Source: Epiperipatus broadwayi (Eukaryota > Onychophora > Udeonychophora > Euonychophora > Peripatidae). Taken from it: a stretch of DNA of 64,000 nucleotides. Every line of letters begins with the position of its first letter. Positions within the stretch are counted from its first letter, which is position 1. The notes under the pieces were generated by a model. It ran no database searches. It saw only the letters and a list, made by a program, of their open reading frames with translations, and was not told the origin of the DNA. The stretch is from the NCBI GenBank assembly GCA_028023455.1, contig JAQFVV010013083.1, positions 1-64,000 of the forward strand, in the 5' to 3' direction. Shown here one piece after another: positions 9,781 through 24,416 of the stretch. The translations under genes were made by a program, and so were the position numbers.

Positions 9781-9870
9781 TTCTAAATACATTATTGGTG
9801 GAGATTTATTCCTCATCACTAGGGCCCTAAGAAAACATCACTTCAAAATATCATTTAATCATACACATAT
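9781..9870 (+). repeat. right border of the satellite array (third copy of the about 112-bp motif)
   Basis: Begins with TTCTAAATACATT, identical to 4961-4973, and continues with TTGGTGG, CCTCATCAC, AAAACATCAC and CATTTAATCATAC, matching 4849-4940 in order and orientation. Confidence 0.7.
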
Positions 9871-12505
9871 AATATCAACTAGGCTATACTCATGAAAAAT
9901 TATTAACATAAACTAAATAAGCAAAATCTTTTATCCCTACAGACATTATAACACAATCAGATTTCTTTCTATTCTCATAGCTTTTCTAAATATTGAACAT
10001 TATAAATACACACTGGCAGATAAATACATACAGATAATATACCACTATGTTCAACTCAGTAGAATACAACAATGTCTGAAATTTATACATAAAATATTCA
10101 CAAACTGAACTTTATCAAACAAATGTCATAATTGTGCAAAACAAACACACACACGCGAACAAATATATATATATATATATATATAATTAACTCTAAATTA
10201 TACACTATGCAGGCAACATGGTAATTACATATTGAATTAAGGTATAACTTTTAATTTAAAATAAACTTTAGGTTACTTTTAAAATTTAATATTTATAATC
10301 ATTACAAACAAACTTTCTTTCATATCTTGCAAACTATTTCTATTATCCGTTCGTTGATGCAAAAAAAAAAATTCTCACTTTGAGATAATAAAGTATGCAA
10401 AATAAATATAAACCTCTCTAATAATATATTTAAAAAATATTTCTTTCTTTTACCTTTGTAAAAGAACAATAAGACCTATTTGAACACAATCAATTTTTAC
10501 CAGCGTATTCCTCATTTGGATACCTTTCAGAGACGGTCTTGAAAGTCAAAATAACCCAAATTATAAATAAACATAATAATAAATAAGCCTATCTACCTAA
10601 CATATACATTAATTATGACAAGCAATAAAAAAAATAAAGAAACAAAGGTTATTAGTTTTGTAACTTAAAACAAAAGTTCACTTGCAAAGCTCTGTTCCAG
10701 GTTTATGAAACAATATGGGACACATTCCAAACTGAATTTAAATCAAAATAAACTGCTGTAGGATAACCAAACAAATACAATCATGATTAAATAGGACTCA
10801 GCATCTTCAATGTTCATAACAAAGTTATTTAAGTTACTGTATCATACATAAGCAATCAATTTGTCTTCTTTTATGATGAGAACATAATAAATTCTTAACT
10901 ACTGTTGGACAGGAATTATCTCACTTATTCCATTGTAGTTCTAAATTAAATACGTAATTATTTTAGTAGTTTCTTGAATAGCATTTAACACTTTATAATT
11001 TATTATATTCTTGGTTTATTCTTAAATATTGTCCATTAAGATACCGTGTTTCCTTAGTAATTCTTCAATTAATAATATTTTGTTTTATTTTCCATTTTTA
11101 TCGAAGAGAACAAAAATTACCCACATTTCTATCCTTCCATTCGATTTAAGCAAATACTTAATTTGAAGTAGCTCACATTTTATTTCCTTCATTTAAAATA
11201 TGTATTATTTCCAGAAATACTAGACAAACAAATACTATCATCTCTTTATGATGAATTTAAACATGGCATGATTTATCAAACTATGCATATCTTTAAATTT
11301 AGGTTTAATTCTCACAAAAACATAACATGGAAAATAGTGAAGAATTAAAATATATTCTGTAAAATAGTTCCGCATGCGTTTTTCGGATATATTAAAGAAC
11401 ACACATTGTTTAATGATACAACAATAATATTCATGCAATTTATTCCTATTTAAAATGACAATTAAGTGAAGTAACATAGACTGGATGTTATTAACATACA
11501 TTTAAAAAAAGCATTAGTTAGGAAGAGGTTAATTCATTATGTTTAAATCCAGGAGAGTAAAGTAAACTGAATACCTTTTAAAATTTAAAACTGCATTCTG
11601 AAATCACTTGTCCCATAATAAATTTATTGGGATTCTTTCGAAATTTTACTCCAAAGTCTTTTTAAAATTAATTTGACTTAAGCAACTGGTTTTACTTTCA
11701 CAAAAATGAGCCACTGTTTTTGGCTACAATTACATTACATAATAAGCAAAATTTCCACTGGAGATCCTTGTTAAAAAGCTCTCTTTAGCAAAGTTCATTT
11801 CCTTCCATAAGGTTACTTCCAAAAAAAAATCACTTTGATTTTTAGAATTAAAATGAAGATAAAAATAATAATAATATAAATAACTTTTACAAACTTGAAA
11901 GAAAAATGATTAATAATTTATTTATTTTGCAAAATAATCTATTGATTCAACTATCTATTAATCATTGGAAATAAATATATATTTGTTAAATTATTTAAGA
12001 TAATTATTGTAATTTAAATGTTTTTATTGTGAATATACTATTGTTTGCTGTTATTAAAAGATGAAAATGAAATGAAAATGATGGAGAGTCATACATGCAT
12101 ACACATGTACTACAACCTAAATATTGAACTATCTTAACTAAATATAATTGAAATGGCTATTAATTGTTGACAAAAAGGATAAGTATTAATGAATAAAGGA
12201 TTTTGAAACCATTCAACCAAATTTTACACTAACCAAAAATAACTTTGCATCTTTCTGACAAAATGTATTAATTCCATTAACAAACAACCCCTCTTCCTTA
12301 CATTAAATACCTCATTAACCACACTAATAATAATGAATACCTATCAAGTGGTCAATAAACTGCATAAGCAACCCATATCTAAGCTTTAAACAATCTCCAG
12401 CAAAAAAATTTAAAATTCTAAGGCTATTTCATTTATTTTTAATATAATATAACTATTCAGTTAAGATACAAAGTATCTTAAACCCTTGTGCCCATTCAGA
12501 TGGTC

Positions 12506-12536
<31 letters not shown>

Positions 12537-13254
12537 TGTTTAACCTATTAATATAAGATCACAGACATTTTCCACATAATACGGATAATTTATATCATTT
12601 TATAATGTCAAACATATTTGTAAACCTTACATTATAAGAAATGTTTGTAAATAAGTCAACTAATATGCCTAAAATTATTTGTAGCCAATTTGATTTATAG
12701 TAAAATAATCATTTCATTAATGTCAATAGTGACGTAATTATTTTTCATTATAAAAATATCAGACTGATATCTCTTAGCATCTACAATTTGTGAATACCTG
12801 TATCTTCCCACAAAGAAAAAGATAATCTATTTTCTTCTAATATAAAACAATCACAACCTGTTTAATCAATTTATAGTTGGAATACTTTCACAATTAATTA
12901 TACATGTATATATTTTTTGACATATTAATGCTTTATTAAACACATACTAACACCCAAGAGATTATGAGAATTACATTACAGAATATATGTAATGAATTAA
13001 CGGATACATGTTTTCAATAATCAGACTATTAAATACTCAATTATATTAGTACAATTATTAATTCAAAATATCCAATTATGAAGCTATGTATGTTATATTT
13101 ATAAAAACTATTATAAGCTATTGAAAATTAATGAGAATGTATAATTTTATTAATAACATTTTTCTTAAAGTCAAATATATGATTTAAAGAATTATCTTGC
13201 TTATGAATCTTATTATTACAAAACTTTTTATTTGTAACAAAATTATAAACATAG
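9871..13254. other. AT-rich intergenic stretch, no gene seen
   Basis: Low-complexity AT-rich DNA with (TA)n tracts at about 10163-10185 and 12509-12535. The 87-codon minus frame at 11238 has no recognisable motif and is probably chance. Confidence 0.6.
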
Positions 13255-13278
13255 GAATTCGAACTCAGAAAGTGCTGA

Positions 13279-13346
13279 GATGGTAATCTGGACCAACTGG
13301 AGAGTGCTGGTTTACCACAAAATACGTCTATTGGTTGTTATTTATC
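13279..13346 (+). ncRNA. decayed hammerhead of a second repeat family (copy A)
   Basis: Stem I ACCAA / TTGGT brackets CTGGAGA (usual CTGATGA; A6 changed to G), stem II GTG...CAC, then AAAA where GAAA is expected, then ATACGTCTA. It aligns with the copies at 21455 and 21775. The core changes predict an inactive relic. The surrounding repeat runs to about 13435 and ends GTCTGAGTTCAAATCC, which resembles a tRNA B box. Confidence 0.6.
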
Positions 13347-13480
13347 TTTTCAACATGTGTGTAATCAGGTGGGTCAGCAATATGAAATGGCACGGATAGT
13401 TGAGGGTCGTGTGAAAGTCTGAGTTCAAATCCTACATATATTACATATATAAATGCAGGTGTACGCCTGCACAATGTATT

Positions 13481-14693
13481 AAACGTAGGAATTAAAAAAA
13501 AACATCTATTTCTATTTAAAACGTTATCTTCCTAAATCTTTTATTACACCAATTAATTTTCTTCTCTATAAACTTCCATTGGTTTAATCATTTTTATATT
13601 TTTAGCTTAAATCTTGTTTACCTTTTGTATCCACAACTATCTTTATTTTTTTATAGAAAGTTAAAAATAATTACCTGTTAATTTATTTTTTAAGCTATTA
13701 GCTTTAATAGACTTAAATCTTTTTTATTTTACTGCTGATTCCAAATAATTTGAAGGTGAATTTTATCTTTATCTTCTAAATCACTATTTTCAACAGTAGC
13801 GATTATATCCAAGACATTTTATAATAAAAAGGAACATAATTAGCATTTTAATTAAAAATATACGTTTCTCTTTAATTAAAATTAACATTCAAAATTGGCT
13901 TTTTTCAATACTATACACCCACCCCCTCACCCCCGCCTCTCTCTCCGATTAATATATTTCTAATTATTTTTATATGTATCAATAAATACATTCAAAATAT
14001 TACCATATTTATAGTAACAATTACAATTTTCTAATATACTTACATAAATAAAATCTAAATCTAATTTAACATTCTTAATAACGAAATTTAAAATTCTATA
14101 CTTCAAATAAAACCTTTTATCCATCTTTAATCTGCAAACATTAAAAATAATTATAATCCTCTTCACTTTCATAAAATGATTTCAAAAAGTTTATTTAAAT
14201 ATTTCAAATTCATTATAAAATCTTTCTTTATTAAAAGTTTTTTTTTCTATAAATTTAAGACAAATTAATTATACAACTTTTAGGATATATATATTATAAT
14301 TAAAAAAAATCTATTTCTCTCATAGAATTTTATTTAACATATATATATTTAAATTTCTTTAATTTCAAATGAAAAATAAATATATTAAAAATATTTTACT
14401 TGAGTAAAAACACACAACGACCTCTTACATTTAAACATTAATTTAGCTTAAGGAACCTTTATTCAAAACCGTAGAGAAAGCAAGGACAGTCAGTATTAAC
14501 GGTAAATTCTTTTCATAATAAAATAAAAAAAAAAATATTAACGTTATATTTTAGACTGTATAAATAAATTTATGCAAAAATATCACATACTGCTGCATAT
14601 TAATCTTTATTAATCAGTCATTAGACTAGAAATTATCCATTTAATGATTAATAGTTATGTGGTGTAATTTTTATTATATGATGCTCACACATT
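13481..14693. other. AT-rich stretch, nothing recognised
   Basis: No motif-bearing frame. The 70-codon minus frame at 13960 is low complexity and rich in I, K, N, Y and F, as expected by chance at this base composition. Confidence 0.5.
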
Positions 14694-14752
14694 ATGATCT
14701 GGGCCAACTGATGAGCACAAGTGTAGCAGAAAATGTGTATTTTGGAAATGAT
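14694..14752 (+). ncRNA. hammerhead-like motif of the second repeat family (copy D)
   Basis: GGCCAA-CTGATGA-GCACAAGTGTAGCA-GAAAATGTGTAT-TTTGG. Both conserved boxes (CTGATGA and GAAA) are present and CCAA/TTGG can close stem I. Stem II pairing is imperfect. The rest of the repeat body is not recognisable. Confidence 0.45.
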
Positions 14753-16490
<1,738 letters not shown>

Positions 16491-16495
16491 AAAAT

Positions 16496-16497
<2 letters not shown>

Positions 16498-16530
<33 letters not shown>

Positions 16531-16565
16531 TATATATATTTATATATATATATATATATATATAT
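16498..16565. repeat. poly-T followed by (TA)n
   Basis: About 30 T residues, then TA dinucleotides with one TT interruption. Confidence 0.95.
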
Positions 16566-17649
16566 TTTTACCCCAAAGATAGCAGATAGTGAATGCCTTC
16601 AGTTGAAAATCACCTATGAATAACAAATAAGTGATGCCTGACAAAAAGTATTTTTTGCTGCCTTGTATGTTGGTTCATCAAAAACTAGGTACTGTTTCTG
16701 ATATGAGCCGACATTTCCATCTCCCTCTTTTTTTTCTTATGTAACTGATTATCCCAGTTCTCCATTTATTGAGTAATCTCTTTATACTAATTATAACAAT
16801 GGAAAAGGATGTTTGTGAAATCACATTTTTATCTTTTAATTATATGCACAATATTTTTGTTTCCAAATTATTTTTTCCATTTTTTAAGCTAAAGCTCTTA
16901 AGAATTAAAAGCAAATGATAGGGGCAGGATTAGTAAGCTTTTCAGTCCATACTTATTTTTAATTGTGATACTTGCTAGAGGTAACACAAATATTAAGAAT
17001 AGATTCAGTACTAGATTTCAGTCAGACAAGACTATTGGCTGTCTCTTTAAAAATTCTTCTGCTTATCAAGAAAATGGAACATCCCTAAAAAAGTGCTTTA
17101 AAATGCCTGGTCCTATATGTTTTGGCTAGGTTGCTGTGCCAGTCAGATGATACATTACAGTAATAGAAATAATAACAATAGTAATTATAATATAAGTTAA
17201 TGATGTATAGCAGAAGACAGTAGTAATATTAAATATAGTTATTATGAAACTAATTCTTTACTAAATATGAGTACATGGAATAAAAAAACTTCAATTTATA
17301 AAGACTCTGGATAAAGTTACGAGGATTTGAATTTGTGGCTAAAGAACACTCAAGATTTAAGTTTGATAGAGTTGTTTTTATTAAAACTGATTTCTTAGAG
17401 AAGAGAAGTTTAATAGAAAAGATGATTGAATCTTTCTCTGTATAAATGAATGAACAACAATGTTAAAACATGATTTGCTTTAATAGTAGTTTACATTTAT
17501 TAGTGCCTATGCCTCAATGTAAAACTCAGAAAAGGAAAACTTTTGTTTGTATATTGGGTATCATAAATATAACAATACCAAAAATTAAGATGACATTTAA
17601 TATCACATCTATTTTTTAAACCATTTAGACATAGATAAAGATATGCAGA
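16566..17649. other. AT-rich stretch, possibly decayed 5' part of the LINE relic
   Basis: No endonuclease motif can be read; adjacent to the LINE reverse transcriptase relic. Assignment to the LINE is a guess. Confidence 0.3.
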
Positions 17650-18720
17650 TTAATGAAGTGAAAGTAGATTCTAGTAATATTAAAAATGGAAAGCATGAAG
17701 ATATCAGTAATATACCTGGAAATGTTTAAAATATAGTGATTATATGTTAGCTTCACAAATATTGGATTTTTTAGGAATATGTGGAATTACAGTGATATTG
17801 AATATCATTATTATCAAGTTTATAAATGATACTTTGATAGATTTTTTTCAATGGATTACTTCCATTCATAGATGAATGGATATAGAGATTCATTGTAATA
17901 TTATAGAACCAATATACATTATAACATGATTTTTGTTGACAGGAAAATGTAAAAAAATATCAGAAGCAAAGAAATGATTTACATATTGCTTTCATTGATT
18001 TAGTTAAGGCATTTAATTCAATTATTAGAATGGATCTATGATATTGTTTGAAGATACAATTTTTAGATGATCGATAATTTACTACAAATTCAAAATATGA
18101 GGCATTTGAAATAAAAACATAATTTTTTAATCATTATTTTCAATATTTATGTTAAAGGTCTTAGAAACTATTTACAAAAAAAGGTATTGAATCAAGAATT
18201 AAAATATGGTACACATTTTATAATGGGATTTTTATTTGAATCTGTTAAATGCATAAACAGAATTTTATGAATTCTGGATTTACAATATACTGTTGATTTT
18301 GTTATTTTTAATGATTCAAAATACAATTTACAGTATGTACTAAATGTTTTGAGTATAACAAATAAAGATTTTGATTTATTAATTAATACTCAAAAAAATT
18401 GAAATTATTTATCATCAAGCCATGAAATAAACATTCTCAAATATTTTTCCACTTGGATGGTTATCAAATTGATAATTTTAGCAGTAGAAAGGTGGTTTCG
18501 AAAGTGAAGTATAGGTGCTGCTGCAACATTTTAGACATTAAAAGAAAATATATCAAAGAGTAATTACTACTTCAATTAAGTAACTTGTAATTAGATGTTT
18601 TATTATAGTAGATTTACTGTGTGGAAGTGAAACTTGGGCATCTTGTCAGTGCAATATAAAGGCATTAGAAATGCTTTATTTAAGAATGTTCTATAAAAAA
18701 TTAAAACTACAATGTTAATA
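17650..18720 (+). pseudogene. decayed non-LTR (LINE) reverse transcriptase
   Basis: Read across several frames, the stretch gives LINE signatures in the right order. NGKHEDISNIPGN (about 17686) resembles the NGKAPGxDNIPxE block. RNDLHIAFIDLVKAFNSI (about 17970) is the palm block with the first catalytic aspartate in FIDL. SITNKDFDLLINTQK (about 18354) resembles the block after the catalytic FADD. CGSETWASCQ (18620) resembles the GSETWT block near the 3' end. Frames are broken by many stops and indels and the second catalytic block reads FVIFNDS. It is an old inactive fragment ending next to a (TA)n tract. The clade cannot be assigned without a search. Confidence 0.75.
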
Positions 18721-18792
18721 TAATAAAACTAAATATTTTTATCAACTTGCTGAATATGATTCTATAGAATCCATTATTTAATATCTAATATC

Positions 18793-18794
<2 letters not shown>

Positions 18795-18881
<87 letters not shown>
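18795..18881. repeat. (TA)n microsatellite
   Basis: Two TA tracts separated by AGATAT. Confidence 0.97.
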
Positions 18882-18884
<3 letters not shown>

Positions 18885-19345
18885 AATGGAACGTACTTGC
18901 TGCATTCCATTTAAATTAAAGAATGAAGGCCCCAAACATTAGGAAAGCCAAATATAATGGAATGTATCTTTATATGATCTCAAATGAAAATAAACATATG
19001 AACTTTTGCAACAATAATCATTAGTTAACCAAGCCCCTAACTTTGATACACCAAATGTAATGAATAATTAAACGAACATATTATGCTGACCATGTTGTGG
19101 TGTCCAAATGTAATGGAACATACTTTTACTCCATTATACCAATCATCAGTTAACTGGGACCAACAGTTTGTGGTGCCAAATGTAATGGACAATATATCAT
19201 ATAAACATATTATACCTCAAATGTAATGGAACATTAATATATGAGAAGAAAATAATGCTTCAAACATTGGATGATAAACGTAATGGAATATATATAATCT
19301 AAATGAATCCAATTGTTGAGAAAGCCTAATATAATAAAGTGTATA
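18882..19345 (-). mobile_element. minus-strand LTR-end relic with about eight iterated CCATTACATTTGG motifs
   Basis: On the plus strand AATGTAATGGAAC-type words recur at about 18882, 18945, 19051, 19112, 19174, 19216, 19276 and 19328. Read on the minus strand they are CCATTACATTTGGTG, matching the LTR-end/primer-site region of the element at 42581 (CCATTATATCTGGTGACCC at 44709). The stretch AGTTAGGGGCTTGG (minus, about 19020-19040) matches TGTTAGGGGCTTTG just after that primer site. The relic ends as CCATTACA against (TA)n, like the LTR ends elsewhere in the window. Its far end and any internal part are not recognisable. Confidence 0.6.
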
Positions 19346-19439
19346 ATTTAAATGAAGAAAAACAAAATTATCCCAGTTATATTTAAATAAATTGTTTATA
19401 TGCCCTTCCAACTAGCTATACATGAAATAAATCTAAAAT

Positions 19440-21359
19440 CATACAGAGCAATAAGATCTATCATTATAATTTATGTTTAAAGTTGATATGACTAACTAAT
19501 CAAATATATATATCAGAAACAAAGGGAATTCTATTAAATCCAATATACACATCTAATTATGTAAATTTATGTATATCTAAACATATCAATGAATAATAAT
19601 ATGTGTAAGTGACCTAAAGACTAAACAATAAGTGAAATATGAAGTTATCCTCTATTAAATTGTGAATTCAATTAATTTCATAATGACTTTGGCACTAAAA
19701 GAAAAATAAGAATAAAATATTAATACTCTTTCAAATAAATTACAAAGGCATTACTTATAAAACAAATAGTACATCCTTTATTTTTATATTATGGTTTAAT
19801 TTTAGGTAATATCAATGTTTTAAATACAAACCCAAATAATAAATATACATATATACTTGCAATAAGTATATATATTAAATAAATAAAGACATATCTGTGC
19901 TTAACAAGTAGGTATTAATATAAATACAAATCCATATTTATATTTTTCAGATATTTAAAATAATAAATAAAAAAATATTATATACAGCAAATATATATAA
20001 ATTATTGTTTTGGTATGCATAAGAATCATTATATAAAGTTAAAAAAAAAATGGAAATAAATTAATAATAAAACAATTTTTATAATAAACATTTGCGAATA
20101 GAAATTTACTTATTAAAATATACATAACAACTCATATGCAACCCAAACTTATAAGCCATACTTTAAGATTTTAAATTACTTAAGTGTTAATTTTGACACC
20201 TGTTAAACGTTTATTGCTGTTAGAAAACAAGACGCTTGAATTGAATATTTATAAAACGTTATATTTTTATAATGAAAAATAAAAGTAAACAAAAATATCG
20301 ATCTCAAAAATATATTTATACATATAAAATTCTTTACTACCTTTCAAAATTCACTTGTTTAGTTTTCCTTCAAAAGTCAACTTATTCCTTGTTTTATTTC
20401 TTTATCCGTTTAATATTAGAATGCATTCTAGTTAAAGTGAAGAAACTATCACGTTAGAGAAAATTGTCAATTCTTGGATGTATGTATATTTTTATCCTTT
20501 TAAAATTTCTTTCCTTGAAAAATAAATAAATAAATTGAAATGTTGAATCCAATATATTAATTTTAGTTACCTCCAGATTATTATTAGATTGATCATTATA
20601 GATTCCAGATAGCTATGTCAAATTTCGGCTTCAAACGCGATGCAATTTGCTTAGTTTTTTCTTTTTAAACTGCCTTGGAATAAATGAAAGAAAATGGTGC
20701 AGCCTCTTGGCTGCGATATATCTCTATTAGCCTGTCATGATTTATGTATTTACCATAGAAATCTATCTTATTCCAATATTCTGAAGAATGGTAATTTCAA
20801 AGAAACAAAGTACAACAAAATTTTATCCTTCAGTTGGTTTTATTACTATCTTAATAATAATGGCTTCTTTTTTGTTGTTGCTGTTGTTCCACGTGCTAGC
20901 AAATGCTGTTTTGAAAACCATTGTTACACATGTTTTATTTTAAACAATTAACATTAAAAAAAAAAAAATATCAAGCATATATATATATATAAAAATATTA
21001 AATTGAAAATTTATTCGACAGCTTTAAAAATATATATATACATAAATAATAATATTGCATTTTTTTAATAATCACTGCAAATAAAATAATTTTTTTATAT
21101 AATCAACAATTTATATGTCTTTATTTATTTATAATAATTAAATATTCATAACGATGTACCATCAACATATAAATAAAATAATAACTTCAAACAATAACTA
21201 TACCTAATAACCATAAACAATGATAATACTTCATATATAAACATCAACTCAAAGAGATTTTTTTTTTAATAACAAATGACAATTTTTAAAATATAGATAG
21301 ACTTATCGATATTTACAATATATATATATATATATACAAACAATATAATATATAGGGTA
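19440..21359. other. AT-rich stretch, no gene seen
   Basis: Microsatellite scraps and small frames (20272, 20694) without recognisable motifs. It may hold further decayed transposon sequence. Confidence 0.5.
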
Positions 21360-21454
21360 TTTTGAGCTCAGACTTTCACATTACCCTCAACTCTCCACAC
21401 TAACTCATACCACTGATATAACTGCCCACATACCATATATATGTCTAAAAAATA

Positions 21455-21518
21455 AATAATCATCAATATACGTATTTCATGCTAAATCAGCAATCATCAG
21501 TTGGTCCAGATTTTTATC
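21455..21518 (-). ncRNA. hammerhead of the second family (copy C, both core boxes present)
   Basis: Minus strand: ACCAA, CTGATGA, a hairpin with TGC/GCA, GAAA, the self-complementary ATACGTAT (A15.1 to U16.1), A as the cleavage-site base, then TTGAT. All core positions are present. Stem III is a loopless palindrome, which would favour pairing between two RNA molecules. One stem I pair is mismatched. Best-preserved copy of this family in the window. Confidence 0.65.
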
Positions 21519-21774
21519 TCTACATATATATACAATAAGTGCTCAAATTAATATTAAGATAGCCAATCTTCATAATTTAATGGACAGGCTCCAATTCACT
21601 CCACCCTCCAAATTTTTAGCCATACATCCTACTGAAAATATGATAATGGAATGCTCAAAGCCATATTGCTTCTGACATTCTCATCCCATCCAGGTTGACC
21701 ATAAGTCACTCTGACCTCTCATGATGGCTATCTTAATATAAATCTGAGCACTTATTGTATATATGTGTAGAGAT

Positions 21775-21838
21775 GATAATTTGGACCAACTGATGAGTGA
21801 TGGTTTAACACAAAAAGTATTATTGGTGAATATTTATC
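21775..21838 (+). ncRNA. hammerhead of the second family (copy B, G12 mutated)
   Basis: ACCAA-CTGATGA-GTG...CAC-AAAA-AGTATTA-TTGGT. Stem I and stem II pair well and an outer stem ATAA/TTAT can form. The GAAA box reads AAAA, so G12 is lost and cleavage is unlikely. Confidence 0.6.
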
Positions 21839-21925
21839 TTTTAGACATATATGTGGTCAAGTGCATCAGTGGTATAAGATAGAGTGGATAGTTGAGAGTC
21901 ATGTGAAAGTCAGTCCATTATTGTA

Positions 21926-24326
21926 AAATCATTCCTTTTGTATGGGGCATATAAAATAAATGAATAATGTAACACTTTCTAAGCGGTTGTTTTATTGTGA
22001 ACTTGGTCATGGTAGTCAAGGGAGAAATAGACTTTGTCTATATTATAAGGATTACCTCAAAAATATTTTAAAGAAAAATAATATTGATTGTTTTTATTGG
22101 GAAGATATTTCTCAGAATAGAATGGATTGGAAAACTACAATTAGTCTATGGAATTGAATTATTTTAATTATTGATTATTATAAGTTGATCTAATTTCAGA
22201 ATATTGTTTAATTGTTGAATCTCTTTAAGAAAATTTTAAACTTCTTTTATTCTTTTTCAAATACATTTACATGTCCATAATAACTCAAAGAATAACATAA
22301 ATTACAATATTTCAAATTCGTTGCAGCTTCAGTTTAAAGAAGTCTTCACAAAATTTTAAACAAATTGCCAGTTTGGTTCTTATGCTATTACTGTCACTAA
22401 TTACATCAGTAACCCTTGCATTTTATTGTAATCTAATTATTAACTGTTAAATGTATTTGAAATATAAGGACATAAACTAATCAATGCCACTTTAATTTCA
22501 CAGCAGTTAATTTATTAATACTAATAAAAAGTATTATTAAATATTAACATGTTTTAATTACATACAAAAACACCCAGCAATACTTGTGCTTACAAATGTT
22601 ACTCTATTAAACACATTTTTTTTTAAAATATGGATATATCAACATTACATGCTATTTAAATATTCTAATGGAATATCTTTTTCGAGGCATTTCATTTCAA
22701 AACTTTTATTGCAAACTGATCTACCTTGTGGTGCAATAAAAATAATTTTATCAAATCACAATTTTCACCAAAGTTTTAAAAAGCTCATAGTAGCTCTGTA
22801 CCAATTTACACATAAATCTGTACCCATCAGATTTGTATGTTCACATAACAAGATCTATCATCTAGGCAAAAGTACCTCGAATCCAATCATGTGCAAGATA
22901 CATAAGTCAGGAACACTCATGAATTCTGCCCTATTTGCCTATTCCCCAGATCTATCAACTTATGAGCAACAATCCCGATGATATCGATCTCATTTCTTTT
23001 TCCCACCACCGGCATCGCTCATCGGAGACACAAAAAGACTCTAAGCTAACTTTAATGATAGACTATCTTAAAAACGAACTATACTTTAGGAGCAATGAAG
23101 GCTCATGACCTTGCATATTAATTATGTAATTTTAGCGAAGATAATCTAGTCATCATGAGCATTAGTTATAAATTAATAATAACTTAAGTAAAAGAAAGCA
23201 ATGATTCGAGAGTTGATATATATATTTTAAGATTTATTATATTAAAAACAAATAAATGTGTCTGATTATTTGTCAGACACTAGCCTCATAAATATTATAT
23301 AATAACTGATTTCATTAATAAGATTTCTTTTTAATTTACACATAATAATTCAGATCTTATAATAACATTACTTATATTTGCGACGATGCCAATAATAAAT
23401 ATCTTACAGAAGTAGCACTATGAGAAACTATTATTAAGATACTATTCCACCCCCAGAGTAATGACAATAGCAATTAACCGACTTGAAAGAGAATTGTTTA
23501 ACAAGCAAATATTAAATTTTTATAGAATGTAATTATTAAATTGATTTATAAAGTGGCAGGTATGTGGGACACTAATGAATATTTATATTATTAACAAGTT
23601 CGTCATAATGACACTTATATTAAATAATGGGCATAGATGTCTGTTTTAGCAAAGTCACATTACTATGGTTTATGGATGTTCATGGTTTTACTAGAAATAT
23701 AATGAAAGGTGGTACATGCATGGTGGCAGGCTTGGGTGATCCAATTATGGATCCTGGAGTGTGCTTCATGAAGTTTAATGAACGGGAATTACTGATTTAC
23801 TCTGCAAACATTGGCAGGATCGGTTTAGAAATGAAAGGCAGTTGGTGATGCATTTATTGGGCTGGTTTTCCCAGATTGCTGCCCATAAAAAACATGCACA
23901 TACGACCAAATATGTCCCCAGGGTGGTTTTATAGCCTGGTTCAAGGACATTGAGAATGACAATGGGGTACGACTTAGTGAATACCTCTATATTAGAGAGA
24001 AGCATGAATATATAAAACGAAGTGGCCTTTATGCATGCAATGCTAGAATAATGAAGCATAAATAGCTTTATATAATATTTTACTAATTTAATACCCATAA
24101 TTATAGAATACCCTGCATAATATTGTGAATTAATTACTAAACAGACAATGATAATAGATTTAACTAAATATATAAATTTAAGATTTAAAGATTCCCCTCC
24201 TCTTTTACTTTAAGTTATTCATAACTCCCCATACATTTCATAAATATCAATCTCGGTTAAATAATTACTTTTATGAAAGGAAATACAATTGATGCATAAA
24301 TAAATGGGATGGTGGTAATAGTTGGG

Positions 24327-24331
<5 letters not shown>
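21926..24331. other. AT-rich stretch with a slightly GC-richer island at 23630-24064
   Basis: No identifiable gene. The 131-codon frame at 22586 has no motif I recognise. Within the island, frames at 23627 (73 codons) and 23889-24064 (58 codons, ending GLYACNARIMKHK) look less low-complexity than the surroundings, but nothing supports a product. Confidence 0.4.

Positions 24332-24411
<80 letters not shown>
24332..24411. repeat. compound (TA)n with TCTCACA interruption
   Basis: Two TA tracts separated by CTCAC. The right edge ATGAGATA mirrors TATCTCAC, giving an inverted repeat. Confidence 0.95.

Positions 24412-24416
<5 letters not shown>

Larger units (their letters stand above)
21365..21925. 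mobile_element. inverted pair of second-family hammerhead repeats
   Basis: The arm 21365-21577 (minus) is the reverse complement of 21722-21925 (plus). Shared words include GAGCACTTATTGTATATAT, TGGACCAACTGATGA and GTGAAAGTC. The spacer is about 145 bp of unrelated sequence. Each arm is a repeat unit of about 210 bp with a hammerhead-like motif in its first half and a GTGAAAGTCTGAGYTCAAA-type end. Whether this is a palindromic element or two nested insertions is open. Confidence 0.75.

Noticed and set aside
22586-22981. 131-codon plus-strand open frame
   Set aside because: Longest frame outside transposons, but no recognisable motif, no promoter or splice context, and chance frames of this size are plausible in 64 kb.
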